Origin: Branchiostoma belcheri
Taxonomy: Eukaryota > Chordata > Leptocardii > Amphioxiformes > Branchiostomatidae
Direction: 5' to 3'
Length of the DNA stretch: 64,000 nucleotides
Assembly (NCBI RefSeq): GCF_001625305.1
Contig: NW_017804242.1
Coordinates: forward strand, 4,254,933 to 4,318,932
Position numbers and translations under genes: made by a program. This document shows, piece by piece, positions 46,548 to 60,700 of this stretch. The stretch's first letter is position 1. Each line of letters begins with the position of its first letter. The notes beneath the pieces are model-generated. The model was not told the DNA's origin. It searched no databases and saw only the letters and a list, made by a program, of their open reading frames with translations.

Positions 46548-48179
46548 TTAAACGGTCAAAAAATAAACCAAATTGGCCCTCGCCTGGTACTGTCTTCTGA
46601 TTGGACAGAACAGATAGAAAATTGTGGATTTTATTTGCAGGACTTTCCATGAAAAAATCCACACGTATCCGTTCTTGAAGAAGGTTAGGTCAGTGTTTCG
46701 GTCCGTTATAAGTGTCATTGGAATTTCGCGCGCTAATTTATCATTAAGGCCACTGGAAGGCGGCGCCGGCGTGTGGGGCACCGTCTGCCCAGGTGAAAAT
46801 CGGATGCGTGCTTACCGGTGTAGCAAGCTGTTAATGTCAAAAGTTATTTCAAGAAAATTGGTTGTGTAATAACTCGTGACAAGAGCGTGTCTCTTTCACG
46901 GATTGCATCCACATTTGGTATTGTATCTGGATGCCAGCAAAAGATCTTTGACACATGTAAGGTAAATATTTTTCCACAGGTTTCAACCATGCAAACTGGA
47001 CAATGACAAAATCCATTGAACTTAAGTACTTGTTTACAATAACAACACATACATAGCACGAAGCTTGTAGGGCTGACTAAAAGGTTATTGAGTCACTGTA
47101 TATGTAATAGATATAACAAGAAGGTGGTGGTTAGGCTGGGTATCATCCGACTTGTTACGGGGCTCCTTTGCACTCGCAACCCCGAAAGTAGCGATCGGAT
47201 GGCGCCTTGGCTATGTGATGGTATTGGTAAACAAGAAAACCCGTCAAAATCGACCAACCATCCGTTGGCTCACAACGGCCCACATGATTTATATTTGCGC
47301 ATCTTATATGTGTCGTTCCCATCCGCGAAATCAATGAGAAGTCGTCCCCAAGGTCTTTGCCAATTTTGAGGTATACTCCACACTCAAAGTGCCTGGAAGC
47401 TGCCAGAAGATTGCTTCTGATGAAAGCTAGTAATATCGCCAACTTTACTGCAGTTCCAATAACTACTTCATGGCCAAGCATAGATATTTGCTTTTTTGGA
47501 ATATTTAGGTACTCTGGGTGTTGCGACATGACGACGAACACATATCTTCCTCCAAGTTTTTCTCTTGCGTACTCATTTACAGTCTGATACAATCTCTCAA
47601 AGTCACAAAGCTAGGTGTTGATATGTTCGGTAAGAAATATCATTGTTGAAGTCAGTGTTAGCCATGGGATTCCAGTACCATAGCTTTAGGCCTGAATGGA
47701 TGCCGTAAACAATGAAGTGTTATTAAGGAAATTGGGTCCATAATAGCTCAGGGCTACTGCGTGTATCCGTTTTCGATAGGAAGCTCTTAGGGCACATTTA
47801 TTATGACCAGAGACGTCGCACGGTCGATTGGATAATCATTTTTGTCAGCATTTGTTTTCCCAGCCAGTGGTTGGAAAACAATAGGGTGTTACATACATGG
47901 CCACCGCAACTGAAGGTGTATACCATTTTGTTATGTTTTCACCTTTGCTACAGTTGAAGAAAGGACAATTGGTAGTTCAGTCAGTGATTTGGAAAAATTC
48001 TTAAAGGTAGAGTATGTCATAACCAAGGAATTGATTTGTTTCTTTCTGAAGTGGTGCTCCAAGTTCGATACCGTAGATCGGTAACCCGATAAGGGCCCTG
48101 GATGATGCAGACAGGCTATTGGAGGCAGCTGTTGGTAAAAAAACGTGTTTGCGCCAGAGCTAATGATATGGCCTGCCAT
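46548..48179 (-). pseudogene. Degraded intronless coding island, possibly viral or transposon-derived
   Basis: On the minus strand protein-like segments follow one another from about 48179 down to 46548 in changing frames with several stops. The longest clean one is 47592-47155 (145 codons) and contains YVFVVMSQHPEYL and a Cys pair near its end (RGCECKG). The next (47059-46844) has a cluster of Cys like a zinc-binding site (CYCKQ...CHCPVC). There are no convincing introns. The pattern of one long gene broken by frameshifts suggests a decayed insertion from a DNA virus or large DNA transposon. I do not recognise the family, and a dead host gene is equally possible. Confidence 0.45.
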
Positions 48180-48627
48180 CTTGTATTTTGACCAACGACG
48201 TCATGAAATTAGCATAAATTATGAATAATGATAGAATTCATGCATAATTATATGAAATGTTATTAATGTTAGAAAGGAAGTGTAATGAAACATAAAACTA
48301 AAAAAATGTTAATGTATAAACCAAAATTACTGAATTTTAAAAAAAAATGACTGTCAGAAACCCCTTGCCATGGCACACGAAAATTCATTAACTTATCTAA
48401 CTAATATGAAATTGTTGCCAGATACTTTTTAGGAAAAGTCAACAAATTGGAAGGTTCAAGCCGTTCGGGCGCTATCTGAGATGAAAGATGGCGCGGTCCT
48501 CAAAAGCCCACCCTCCCCTCTTCTGACGGGGGTCAATGTAATACTATGCTTTATATTTGTTGTGTGTATTACCTAAGACACATTATTGCCTATAGAAAGA
48601 AGTACTTAGCCGAGTCACTATACAAAC

Positions 48628-48716
48628 TAGCCTGGGTACCATCCGGATTTTCGCTCCGCAACGCTCGAAAAAATCTTTTCGACTGCGGAGCGAAAATCCG
48701 GATGGTACCCAGGCTA
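48628..48716. mobile_element. Perfect palindromic MITE with 9-bp target-site duplication
   Basis: Arms 48628-48660 and 48684-48716 are exact 33-base reverse complements (TAGCCTGGGTACCATCCGG...). The 23-base spacer contains a nested TCGAAAA/TTTTCGA pair. TATACAAAC flanks it directly at 48619-48627 and 48717-48725. A 9-bp duplication fits Mutator-like elements best. Confidence 0.9.
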
Positions 48717-50012
48717 TATACAAACACCCTTAGCAATCAAAGATTTAATTTTCTCTTTTCATGCTTATGTTGAATTGAATTTCCACCGGTGCACATTGGC
48801 TTGAAGGATATAGAATTTATATAACCAGTCGTCGGTGTCAAGAATGCTGACTCCAGATGAAATGATACAGCATGTTTAATTGGACTATGCTTCACGTGAA
48901 ACAAGTGTGTCCAAGGTTACCTCCGGTTGTGTGTATTAGTCAAGAATGCTGACCATGGATATAAGGATATAGTGTGTTTATTAACACAATGTATCAACTG
49001 AACGAAGTTTGAGTTGAATAAAGTTACCTCCAGTCAACTGCAGTCTAGATCACTAATGGGTAATGTTACTTCAAGTACTCTCAAACGAAAAGGGTGTCTA
49101 GAACCGGTTTTATAAGCTTGTGAATCAATAAAATCTTTTGTGGCTCCATGTAAGAATTTATCACATGTATTTTCTTAGGTACACTATATATTACGTACTC
49201 GTGCAATGTTCGTAGTACGTAGGTACGTACTTTTATGTACGTAGTTGCTTTTACAAGCTTACAAATCGATAGCCTTTCTCATAGCTCACTCTAATAGATA
49301 CCTTGGCCATGTTTGGTTGGTATATGCATTGCATATTTCGCTAACTATATGTTTCATACTTTGTTTAGAGGTAATGGTTCATTGTGAACAGTGCCATCGC
49401 CTTCTCAGTCATCAAGCGTTCTTGACAAATGTTCCATAACGACAAGGCCTATGGTACTTACTTGAGTTCCTTGAGGTATTATTCATCTTCGACAACGACG
49501 TACGAACAACATCCATCTTCTATAACTGAGTCCTTTATAAAAAAAAATTCAATGACGCAGGTTGTCTCCATGGCTACCATACACGTAATAACTCAGTTTT
49601 CCCTTCAAGCAGGCACACGAAATTGCAAACGACCGCCTACGCAATTTGCAATTTTCTTCGCTTTTTCCGTAAGCAGTAACGGTACTCTTGCAGGTGTATA
49701 AGTATATACCCAGGCTGCCCACCCACTCGTACAAACTTTGATGCGATGCACTTCCTGGGTACTTTGCTCCGCTAGCAAGAGGTTGTTCCTTCACTTGTTT
49801 GGGATTATGAGAATGTACCTGTTTCACCGGCGGACTGCGTGAAGCCATAAGTACAATGCCACTTTCAGAAGAGGCAAGCTGTGTTACGCAGATATATATG
49901 TATAGCTAGTTTCACCCAGGTTTCTCTTCATCAATCTATCAATTTGAACTTGCAATGCGTGGGCACGACTATATTTAAGCTGGACAGCGCTAGCATCGTA
50001 AAAGCAAGTAAA

Positions 50013-50411
50013 GCCCTTGTCACACATTCAGGACCTTCCCCCGACAAAGCGGCCCCGAACACTAGCTATAGCCGATCACGTTCGACTGACGCGCTCAAGA
50101 CCAGATATAGGCCGCGCCAACTTTATATACGACTCGAAACGACTTTGAGTTAAATTTGAGTCAAATTTCACCACCGACCCAACCCCGAAAACTGCTGACG
50201 TACTCTCGAATGTTTGGCTGGTGTTCTGCTAACTTACGCCCGAACACCGACCAACTCCCGAATGTTTTAAAAAATTTGGCTGGCGCAGCAGAATAGTAGT
50301 CGACCACACCGGACACCAGCGAAATTATCTGCTTTTAATACTTCTAACCATGGTTGCGGGACGTTCGGCTAGTTTTTGGGAGGCGGAATTGGTGGATGTA
50401 TGATAGGGGTT
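50013..50411. mobile_element. Non-autonomous DNA element, copy 1
   Basis: It begins GCCCTTGTCACACA and contains AATTTGGCTGGCGCAGCAGAATAGTAGTCGAC and many CCGAACACC words. It is related along its length to 57437-57764. The right end is eroded (GTATGATAGGGG). Confidence 0.6.
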
Positions 50412-51394
50412 TAATGCAATTGTTCCGGATGAGCTCAGCGGGTGATTTGTACATATCATGTCCTGTTATCAATTCTTAAAGGATTAGTCTTTAATTCAGT
50501 GTTGACAACACCATATATCATCACTGAGGTGTGGATTTGCCTTTGCTTTGCGGAGTGGGTATCTGGTACATAGTGGGCTTGATAACAGACAAATCAATGG
50601 GAAGACAGAAAAGGACACCTATACGGTCTTTCTGCAAATGGAACGTAATGCGTATTCGGCGTCTTCTTTCATAGACCGTCTGGCAGCGGTAACGGTTGTC
50701 CCGCTGGGGTTAAGTTAAGAACACCAGAACAATGAAGAAAGTTGACGTGAGTCTGAGTACTTATCTCAACACCGTCCTGCGAGACAGACCCACTAATAGG
50801 GGTTCACAGAACTCTAGACCTTTTTCACCCTTGGTTTCCCCAGACAACAAAGGGAGCTGTCTTTCTGCATGTCGAGAATGCATTTGGGGAGAATCCGGTT
50901 ACGGCCGAGGAAAATCGAATGAAGTACAACCATCATCTTGTTTGACCTTAGCGGTAACGCTGTAATTACAACTGAAAGGGTTGGGGAAAACTTTTATTTC
51001 GACGGATTGTGTTGTTGTAGAGACCAGTCCAGTATACCACCACGGAAGTGTCATGGTCACCCTGTTTGGCGTTTGTTACCTCCGTGAAAAATGAAGGTAT
51101 TGTCATTAATATGTCTGTGTGTCCGTGTGTGTGTCTGTGTTTCAGCATCATCACAGTTAAGTTGTAATGGCTATGGTTGGGTTGGTCTGTCCCAGTAGGA
51201 GAAAGTCATTAATCACGTATACATCTGGTAGCGTTTTCGTTACATGACCTCCTTGACAACTGGTGTTGTTTCCCTTGCAAAATACAGAAAGGTAAATGAT
51301 GAATGAGAAGAGGACACAATCGCCATCACAAAAGGTCAAAATGTTGCATGGAGGTCTGAGATCTCCGAATTTGTGTTTGAGGTTGAATTCCTCT

Positions 51395-51833
51395 GGTGGG
51401 GTATGCAAATAGTCTTACAGTACAGTATTTTGTCGATACAATGATACTCGAGAACTACAAAGGCCCAGCATTCTTAAAAGTGAAGTATGGCCCTCTGTAC
51501 CCTGATCAATACAAATCAAAAAGACTATTTCTTGCAAAGATTGATCGCATTTATGCTTCATCTGGTAAAAGGTAGACATTTTGGAGGCCTAGATATGCAC
51601 AATAGTACCTGTACTTGACTACATGATAATCTGCGTTGTTGTTTCGTGAGAGTCACAGGATATGCTTAAACAAAATGTCGGAGGAAGGGAACAATGACCA
51701 AAAGCCAAGCAGATTATATGCTAATATTGAAATCCACATACATCCCACTTATGAAATAATCAATACGTGTGGCCTAAACTGTTGGGATTTCCTTCAACAG
51801 ACGCTCAAGAAGGGAGACGTATATCTAATATGA
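51395..51833 (+). pseudogene. Protein-like fragments, unrecognised
   Basis: An open stretch from about 51395 to 51574 (containing ENYKGPAFLKVKYGPLY) and a second at 51674-51833 (starting MSEEGNNDQKPS, containing CGLNCWDFLQQTLKKG) look like real coding sequence, but each is short and ends at a stop. The minus strand at 51157-51408 is also open. No family is recognised. It may belong to the same kind of decayed insertion as 46.5-48.2 kb. Confidence 0.3.
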
Positions 51834-52742
51834 TTAATGTTTAACCATACATATGATTAATGTTTAACCATACCTTACACCAAATTGCTTGTATGTGCAG
51901 CCTGGTACCGTTACTATTTTTGACGTTACAGATATAGATAAAGAGTTTACTAGTTACAAAGTTCGAATTACGAAAAACTTATCATTATAAACGAAGGTTT
52001 CTACAAAATTTACAGATGGTATGAAGGCATTGCTGGATCGATTCAGTTTAGCTGGTCCCTTAACATACCTAGCATACATCTAGATACTCCAGTATTGACG
52101 TACATATTTGTCTCCAGCCGTCCAAGCATTCAGCATTTCATTTCTGGTCCCGTTTGTCTGATTTACTGTATGGCTTTGCATGTGGTTTTCCCACAGCTAG
52201 ATATATTCAGCCAAATTTGCAGAGTTAGCTGTGGGAATTGTTAAGTTCTTGGCAAGCTTCTATCGCCGGACTTCCAAGCCGTGGTACGTTTTATATTCCT
52301 CATTTGCATACAGATGACCGTGTAATGGGATCATGGGGGCAGGCTACACAGGTGCATCCTACAATAAGCGGAAGGTGGGGTCCAACGAGTGCAATAACCT
52401 GGACTGAAATGGTATTGCAGTCCTTATGGGGGTTCGTATGGTAGACGTTGGTGTAGTTTACAAGGCTGGTCACAAGGTGGGTCAGCTGGTAATTGAGAAA
52501 CTGTAGTTGTGCATCCGATGAACGGGGGGCTGTTAGTGCCGACATTGATTTATCCAGTGTACGTGCTGGGGCGTGCACAATCTCCCCGCCACGCTATTAC
52601 TTTGCGTTCTTCCCTGGAGGAGTTTTCCCTACTGCGAGAACGCCTTAGCAATATCCCGGGTACCTGAATAGCTGTGGTTATTGCAACGATAGAAGACTTT
52701 ACGATACAAGGCACATATGATAACGGTTTAGCACATGATCCA

Positions 52743-52803
52743 TGCAGTATGTCTCTGTGCGATCACAGTCTGCAGTATGTTTCTGTGCGATCACAGTCTG
52801 TCA
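52743..52803. repeat. Two copies of a 32-bp direct repeat
   Basis: GCAGTATGT(C/T)TCTGTGCGATCACAGTCT occurs twice in a row. Each copy contains the hairpin-like GTGCGATCACA. Confidence 0.8.
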
Positions 52804-52815
52804 AGGGAACTCTTG

Positions 52816-53095
52816 CATCCCAAAACGTGTTCCATTCCAAAACATGATCTTGAATAATACATACTACGAATGCATCTGTATTCCAAAACGTGTTCCATTC
52901 CAAAACATGATCTGGAATACTACGAATGCATCTGTATTCCAAAATGTGTTCCATTCCAAAACATGTCATTGATCTGGAATACAACGTACTACGAATGCAT
53001 CTGTATTACATGGAGCGGGATACATTTTGTATTCCAAAACGTGATTCATTCCAAAACGTCTTAGTCTTGATTCATTCCAAAACATCTTTACAATA
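52816..53095. repeat. Minisatellite with 56-69 bp units
   Basis: Units contain ATTCCAAAACGTGTTCCATT, CCAAAACATGATCTGGAATAC and TACGAATGCATCTGT. There are three good units (about 52817, 52881, 52937) and a decayed fourth with inverted pieces. ATTCCAAAAC recurs many times. Confidence 0.85.
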
Positions 53096-53099
53096 AGAG

Positions 53100-56000
53100 G
53101 TTTTGGAATGCACCAGGAAAGTATCCAAAGCGATAAGACGGAGAGCAACTCTACAGGGAGGAACGGATGAGTCGTTCAGTGATGTTCTCCACGTAGGCGT
53201 CCATGTGTGTACGAAATATATGAAAGCCATGCTTGAAGCCGTCAATCAAAACAAAGCTATGCCACTTCAAACTGCTTGAAGTATACTACGTAAGGCATTA
53301 AGTGCATTCCTGAGACCATGGAAGGAATATAAGTGGCTTGTCAAAAGATTCTCAAAACAGGGAGAAAAGCTGGAGAAAAGAAATCGGCAAAATTATATAT
53401 TCATGTAAGCTACATCTATTTTGAGCTGCTACTTTTTGTTTTCAAAATCCGTAAGGCTAACAGTGATATGTATTTATCTTCGTTAGCAGGAATTATCTTT
53501 CAATACTTTCATCTTTCAAAATACCGCAAAATCTTGTTTCATAGCCTTGATATCAAGATGATGTCTCCTCATGTGGGTTAAATGGCATTTCAACAAAGCC
53601 TTACTCAATCTCTTGCTTGATTGATAACCTTATATCGTTGAAGACACCAATATGTTTTCTATGCGTCACGTCTGTGTTGGCAAACAGTATGTACTGCCAG
53701 TGGAAAATGATATATACACACAGGCACACAGTTATATAGTCTGTCTCTTTTTTAAATCATCATCTTCTTTGCCACATTTTAGTGCTTGTCGTCGAGGCGG
53801 ACCGTCAATGTCTTTCAAATTCTCTTTGTACATATGTAATTAAATGCTAATTGTGTGTTATGAAATGTGTTTATTCTTGTCAGAGCAAAGAAAAACTTTG
53901 TTTCTATAATCTATTAGTTATTTCTTAAAGCAGATTCTGTGGACCTTTTTAAAATAGCCTAATTAGCATCTCCATGGATCTCGCTGTACATATGATGTCG
54001 ACAGCATAATATCTGCCTGGAAGTAGAATAGAATTGCGTTAGTAAGTTACGTCATAGAATATATTATAATATATAATTGTAGGAAAAAACCTTTCATCGT
54101 TACACCATCATTTATGTTTCAAACATTCCTGGCAACCTGACATCTTTGAACAAGCGTTCACCAGATCTGAAGACAAAGATTCTGTTGCGTGTTGTGTAGA
54201 GATGTGGCATACCGATAATAGCCTGAGAAGAAGAAAGATGTCTGGGGTGTTATTAATGACCTTCGTCGAAGGTTGCATCGCTAGGTTTATCATCATCAAC
54301 TTGTATTCCACATTTTATCAGTGCCACGCACACTGATACACGCAGCATGCATCTGGCAGTGCAATCTGCTTTCCATACTGTAGACTGCCTTTGGTGCATG
54401 GAAACCATCAGGAATGTCGTAAAAACCAGCGAGACATATCTGAAACAAAGTGGCTTCCTATTGTTTAGTTCAACTCAAACGTCGCCAATGACGAGAGCAT
54501 TAGCATTAAAGAAGTGATTGCTCCATAAAATGTCTATAGATTGAAACACTGTATGCGGCTTACGAGCCATGTGTAATAAATAAGGCAGAACGTGCAACGG
54601 GACCGCCAAAGAGGCTCGGAGGCCAGCGTAATTTATCTAGTGGATCCTTCTGTAAATTATACGTTGTCCCGATAAGAAAACATTTGCTAAACGAATGTAG
54701 GTGTTCTATGTAACTATTTTTGTAAGAGCACCGTAGTGTGGAAGGTACAAAGTTGTTGTAATAGTTGCCTAGGATTAAAAAGATCGTTTTGTTTCTTCTA
54801 CTGAGCTGTCCAAATCAAAATCATTAGCTGCATCCAACGTCAAACGATAAATGCTATTGGTACACAATTCTGAAAGTTGATTTTGTGTCGCAAACGATGA
54901 GAATATTGTGTTGCTAATTGTGCATAACGTAATAAAATAACAGATACATGGAAAATCAACCCATATAACATAACTAACCGAAAAAATCACCCTCTCGGTT
55001 GAACAAAAAATGACGAAATGCATAGTAATATGCAACCCTTTCATTTTCACAGAAAATGTGAAGTTGGACTCGTGTGTATATCATTGCCATTACGATCACC
55101 TACGACTGGACCCAATCAATAAAGGTCAGGGTGTCGACAATAGATATCCCAAGAATGGCACCACCTTACGTGATGGTAGTTTCTCATAGTCCTAATATTT
55201 TCGGTGGTAAAATAGATGCTTGGGAACTATTATTATGAATATAGACAACCGAGAATGTCATATAATCACCAATGCCGGCACCTTTGTCTAGAATCAGTAC
55301 GGTGTTATCACCAGTTACATGTTATTCGATGATATTAGCTTTTCTGGTAGGGTTAAGTGGTTTGCAGGCTGCATTGAGATCGATGCCGTACCTACTTACA
55401 CATGCAGACTGGAATCATTGTTTTGCATCTTGAATACGCATATCGATCGTTGGACAAAAAACGAAATAGCACCCTGTAAATAAATCTTTCTACGACGTTG
55501 TTGTTTTGAAATTCCGACATAAATGTATGTATTCAAAATTTAGTTTTCTCCTCAAACATTTCTTGGAGTTCTAAACTACGGTCCAATATAACTGCCCCTC
55601 TTTATCAAACCGACAAGCTGGCATTTGTCTCATATCATGTTTAAAATAACAATTAAAAAACACGAGGCTAGTAAACATTATGAGAACCTTACCGATTCCA
55701 CGTCGCCCTCAAGAGCAGTGTTATTAAAAAAGGACTCTAAATTTGGACCAGTGCACCTGTATCAAATTTCTGAAACCCTCCTGTTGGAGACCGGACCCCC
55801 CAACCTTTTTGCGGCCCCGCTCTGGTCTGTTGATTTCAGTAAATCTTTGTATAGCAGTATGAATAATCCATGACATTCCTGAATGGTCGAACAGATGGTA
55901 GTGCCCAATACGTCTTCATGGGGTGTTCCTGACCGCTCAAGAAGCGCGCAAGCCTTGGACGCAGCGGCTGGAGACAACGTCATGGCAGGAACACGGCACT

Positions 56001-57430
56001 GCCATGGAAGGAAGAACAGCATTGTACAACAATTCCACGATCTCATAACTTCGCCAAATGATGATGTTAACCTGACTGACGAAACGATACATTTCTTCTC
56101 ATTGAAAATAAGATCATCATTTCATTTCCATCATAGATTATATCAGTTGATCATAGTTACCATCCAATGACAGCCTTATCTTAAAAAAAAACGGCTAGTC
56201 TAGCACATCCTCATGAATTATGCAAATGATGCCATGATTTGAATAAATTATGTTTATTGATGTTCACCGTCACCTAGCTTCCAAAAGTATTGAGACATAT
56301 AATCAACCACAACTGGTCAAAAAGTATCATAAGATACGATGCAGATGTACAGAGTAAACAATCATGGAAATGAGATGTCGGGTCATAGAATGCAAATTAA
56401 AACGGGTTTTGCTTGGGTCGATCTGGAAATTAGAAACACAGCATGTTCCATAAACCTAAAGTATAATCACATGGAAATAAGGTATTTTCCAACGTGAGCA
56501 TTCTGTGCCGTGATATTGGTGATCAGAACATGTGTTCTTCCGACCATTGTGTATCATTATAGTTACCAACCTTCACTCCACATTTGCGTAATGGTAGGTC
56601 CCATGTTAATCCCTCTTCACAGTTTGATCTAATGTGGTTGTCAGCAATCCTTCAAATCTTACAGTAATTCTTCACGGAACAACACCAAATAATGCGTCTG
56701 GGCGTTTAGTTGATAGACCTTTTCTATTTTCCACCGTCTGATCTGTGAGTAATAGATACTTTGCTGGGTGGATTTGTTACAGTTTCAAACGGCCTCATTA
56801 ACTTACAGAGACATTTTCTAAAATTCAAACAGTTGGTAAACGATCTAATTTCGCTTTGGCTCTGGGAAGTTTAAACATACATATTGTAGCTTAAATTGAA
56901 AGAAAATGCCTACATTTAAGTGGCAAGATAAGATTAATTGTTCAAGTGATGCATTACGTGAGACACGTCCTGAAACATGTCATTTGATGGTGTTTGCTAG
57001 TATGTACTAACTGATACTGCACGTACGTCAAGTGTGAAGCTTGCGTCTGGTCGCCAGGACTGCTTACTACCGGCTTCTTTAACAAGTCTTCAACACTAGT
57101 TGTATTTGCCTTACAATCAACTGTAAAAAAATCAGTGTTATTCAGCATGTTTTTGTACAGGCTGCGAGACTGTTTTTTTATGAATAAACTAGTGAACTAG
57201 ATAAAGATATAGGTGGTTTGCACTACAAAACATACATTCTTTAAGCACACCTTAACAATGCGTAAAGGTTCCGTTTATGAGAGATCATGGAATGACATGT
57301 GAGGATCATGCAAGGGACACAGCCATTACTATCATTACATCCAATTCAACAATAACGATTGGTATATTCACACACGTGCTCAACCAATTGCCAAACTCTT
57401 TACTGGCCATGCTGTCCGTGATACTGCAGC
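53100..57430. other. Region without supported genes
   Basis: AT-rich, short frames only. I see no splice-consistent coding series, RNA gene or clear repeat beyond small A/T runs. Confidence 0.45.
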
Positions 57431-57436
57431 TGAAAC

Positions 57437-57764
57437 ATCTGTCACATATTTAGAACCTTTCCCCGAACACTAGAAGTTAGGAAGCAGTCTCAGCAGGTTC
57501 ATGCTACGCCTACCTCCCGGATGGAATTTGAGTTAAAGAAACACGCCCCGACCAACCCCCGAATACCAGCCAACAATGGCCGAACTCCCCGTCCACACCA
57601 GCATGTTTGGAAACATTTGGCTGGCGCAGCCGAACAGTAGTCGACATGGCCGAACACCAGCCGAACTTGCTTCCGACCCTACTCCTGTCCATTGATGGGG
57701 AGGGGGGTAGCTTTTCTACATGTAGTATTCAAGAGACCATATTAGGCTATGTGTGACAGGGGCA
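57437..57764. mobile_element. Non-autonomous DNA element, copy 2
   Basis: The left end is CTGTCACATA and the right end CTATGTGTGACAGGGGC, which reads as an inverted terminal repeat (GCCCCTGTCACACA). The interior shares ATTTGGCTGGCGCAGCCGAACAGTAGTCGAC and CCGAACACCAGCC with the copy at 50013-50411. Confidence 0.7.
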
Positions 57765-57769
57765 TTAAT

Positions 57770-60700
57770 GGACTGTAAGTGCACTAATCCTACAAAGCTA
57801 CATTGCTGGCTTGTACTAAGTCGTGTTTTATTTTCTAAGACGCGCCAGGATTAAAAAAAACTATCTCATTTGAATTCTCATCGTGTTAGTGTAACACACT
57901 TTAAAACGTGTTGATAGAATCCCCCTGATGAAATGGATCATATTATTAATATGCATATCACACACCACCACTCATTCCACGTCCATAAAATGTCTCATCC
58001 TTGACTCCGTAGTCATCACGATATATTAGGCTGTGATTATGTTTTGTCAGTTTTACGATCCCCTGCCCATATCAAATCAGCCCGGCAATATGGTTGCTGC
58101 AGCGGATGGCATTTATATGATCATCAAGACAACCAAAGCGTGCAAGAAAACAGTACGTTCATATGAATACAGTTCCTGAATACCCCCATCTGGATTACAG
58201 ATACAAACACAAAAGGGATCACAGTGCAAGGTAAAATTGGAGGCAGTTAGGTACATGCTTGGCTATTTAGCAAATGATGATTTATTGACCATTGATGTGT
58301 GACGATATTTATTTCAAATCGGTGGGAGGAAAACTGGTGATTTTAGATACTTTATTCTTCTTTCTCCATTTATCGTCAGCTAAACATAGCTACAAAAATG
58401 GATAATTGTAGTATTTAAGTGTCGCGCTACCGACATAATATTCTTGCAAATGCCAGAGAGGTTTAATAGTGAAAGTTGATAATCCAGATACTACATAATA
58501 TGACATATCTTAGCTTTTACATGACTTCAGGCATTATCAATTCAGATGTTGTTCACGCAGATGTTGTCTAAAAGTGTGATACAGGAAAATGAAAAAAAGT
58601 ATATAGTATATAGCATTAGTAACCAAAATAGATTATATGATAATAGCATTGAGTAATTTCTTTTCTAGAATAAAGTAAACTGTCAGCAGGATGACAATGT
58701 GTACTGAAATTTTGACAGGAGTCTGTATGGGTATTGCAGTTAAAAGTCTGGAACTGCCTTGTCAAACCCCTTTATCAGCAGGGTGACAGGTCCAACAAAA
58801 ATAATTACCATTTGATTTATCCGAAATGCATGAAGAAAGATTGATTGGTAGCACAAAATGTATTACTATGATGGAACATATACATTTTTTTATGAACGTT
58901 GAACTGTGAGTGATAATGAATAGGCAAGAAATATGTAATTTCAGCAGCAGCTTTCTCTGGAATTAGCCTGAGGTGCCTTTTTTTTTTGGAGGGCATTCCG
59001 TATCTGGACAGTTCTTGGGGATAAAAATGTATGTAGTAATAGGTGATAAGAATCATAGTCGAAGGCCTTTGCAAAATCCAAAAGTACAAGACACAACACT
59101 AGACAATATCGACGTGATATGCATTCAGTCGAAGAACATGCCTAGATGTCAGAAAGTTGGATCGATGTTGTTGCGTCCTTAATGAATCATTAACCTTTTG
59201 AAAATTGATTCCAACTCCACTATTTCTTGACCTGATATATATTATGTACCTGTCCTTATGGACTCCCCATTATGCTAGGTTCACGGGACCCAGTCGGGCA
59301 GTTAGCGGGAAAGAAAAAAATATAATAATATAAAAGACAGCAAAACAAACAAAACGTTTAGAAATAATCATGAGCATAATTGGTGTATATTACTATTTAA
59401 AGGTTAGAAATAATTCGATTGCCGGTTTCAAATGTGATCCTATCAGTACATGACACAACAGAGTTACGTCTGTGCGTTATAACCTCTATTACAGACGATC
59501 ATTCAGGATTTCGTTATTTGAAAATAAACAGAGTATACATATATTTCATGACTTACAGGTCAGTTGAATAGCTTTGAGTTTAATTTCATGCAAAATCTCG
59601 TTAGTAGGTGTCTTCTTTATTATTCCTTGTATAAACACGCTTGATGAAACGACTGCCATGCTTTGAATAATTATGTTACATTGTTTGGAATTAATCACTG
59701 AAATTACTTTTTGTGGTAACAAACTGCATCTATCCGTACCTGCCCTGTCACCTACTGATGCACTGAATATTTACGGTTTATAAATGGACAATTTCGTGGA
59801 GAATCCACCGGGTCCTGTTAAAGATGAAAGTGCAGTAAATATAATAAAGATATATGTCTGTTTTGGTCCAGGCTGTTGTCATTAAATAGGACCACGACAA
59901 TCTGTATCTTTTGACGCTATTCCATGAGTGAAGACATGTCCTGAAAGGATTATTACTAATGCATGCAGTGTTATTTTTGCGCAGCTGCAGCATATAGCTC
60001 AAATGTCTTTGGGACATTTTTATGCAACTGCAGTTTCAAAAGAGGCCGCAATGAGGTCCAGAATCAATTTCTTTTTTCCTTAGGCTAAAATGTAGCTTAA
60101 TACAACCCGCTTATATTTTTGTGACGTTAAGTTTTCAAACATATTCGGTAAGAAAAATAACTATTAAAACGATCAACAAAACAAACAAATAAACAAAACA
60201 TGGCTCACATGCAGATATAATATGAGCGTCACTTGTAATATATATATATAAGTGAACCCAAACTATTGTGGTGCCATCTTCGTAACATGGGTTACCATTT
60301 GTTTTAGTCACGTGACATTGACGTTCAATGACGGCCATGGTGATGGATTAAAGATAACTGTTCTGTTAATCATATATGATAACTTCTCTATACTAACAGT
60401 TGATTTCTCCAAATACGTCATTTTTGCCTTCAACCTATGTAAAGGGAAGAAGACTATGTATAATTCCTTTACAAAATGTATTATGTGCATGGAGACTATT
60501 ATAGATCTATCCATTACACCGACAAGGCGACATCGTAGATCTATATTGATATGCTGTCGTGTCACGAGCGTACGTAAATCTACCCGCTGGTACTTTCCTA
60601 TCGGTCATGATAAATCTTGTGTATGACGTACTCATTGACTGGTCAGTCAATCCTCCACCCACTCAGGTCTCCCATAATCCTAGTGCTGTGTACCGGTTCG

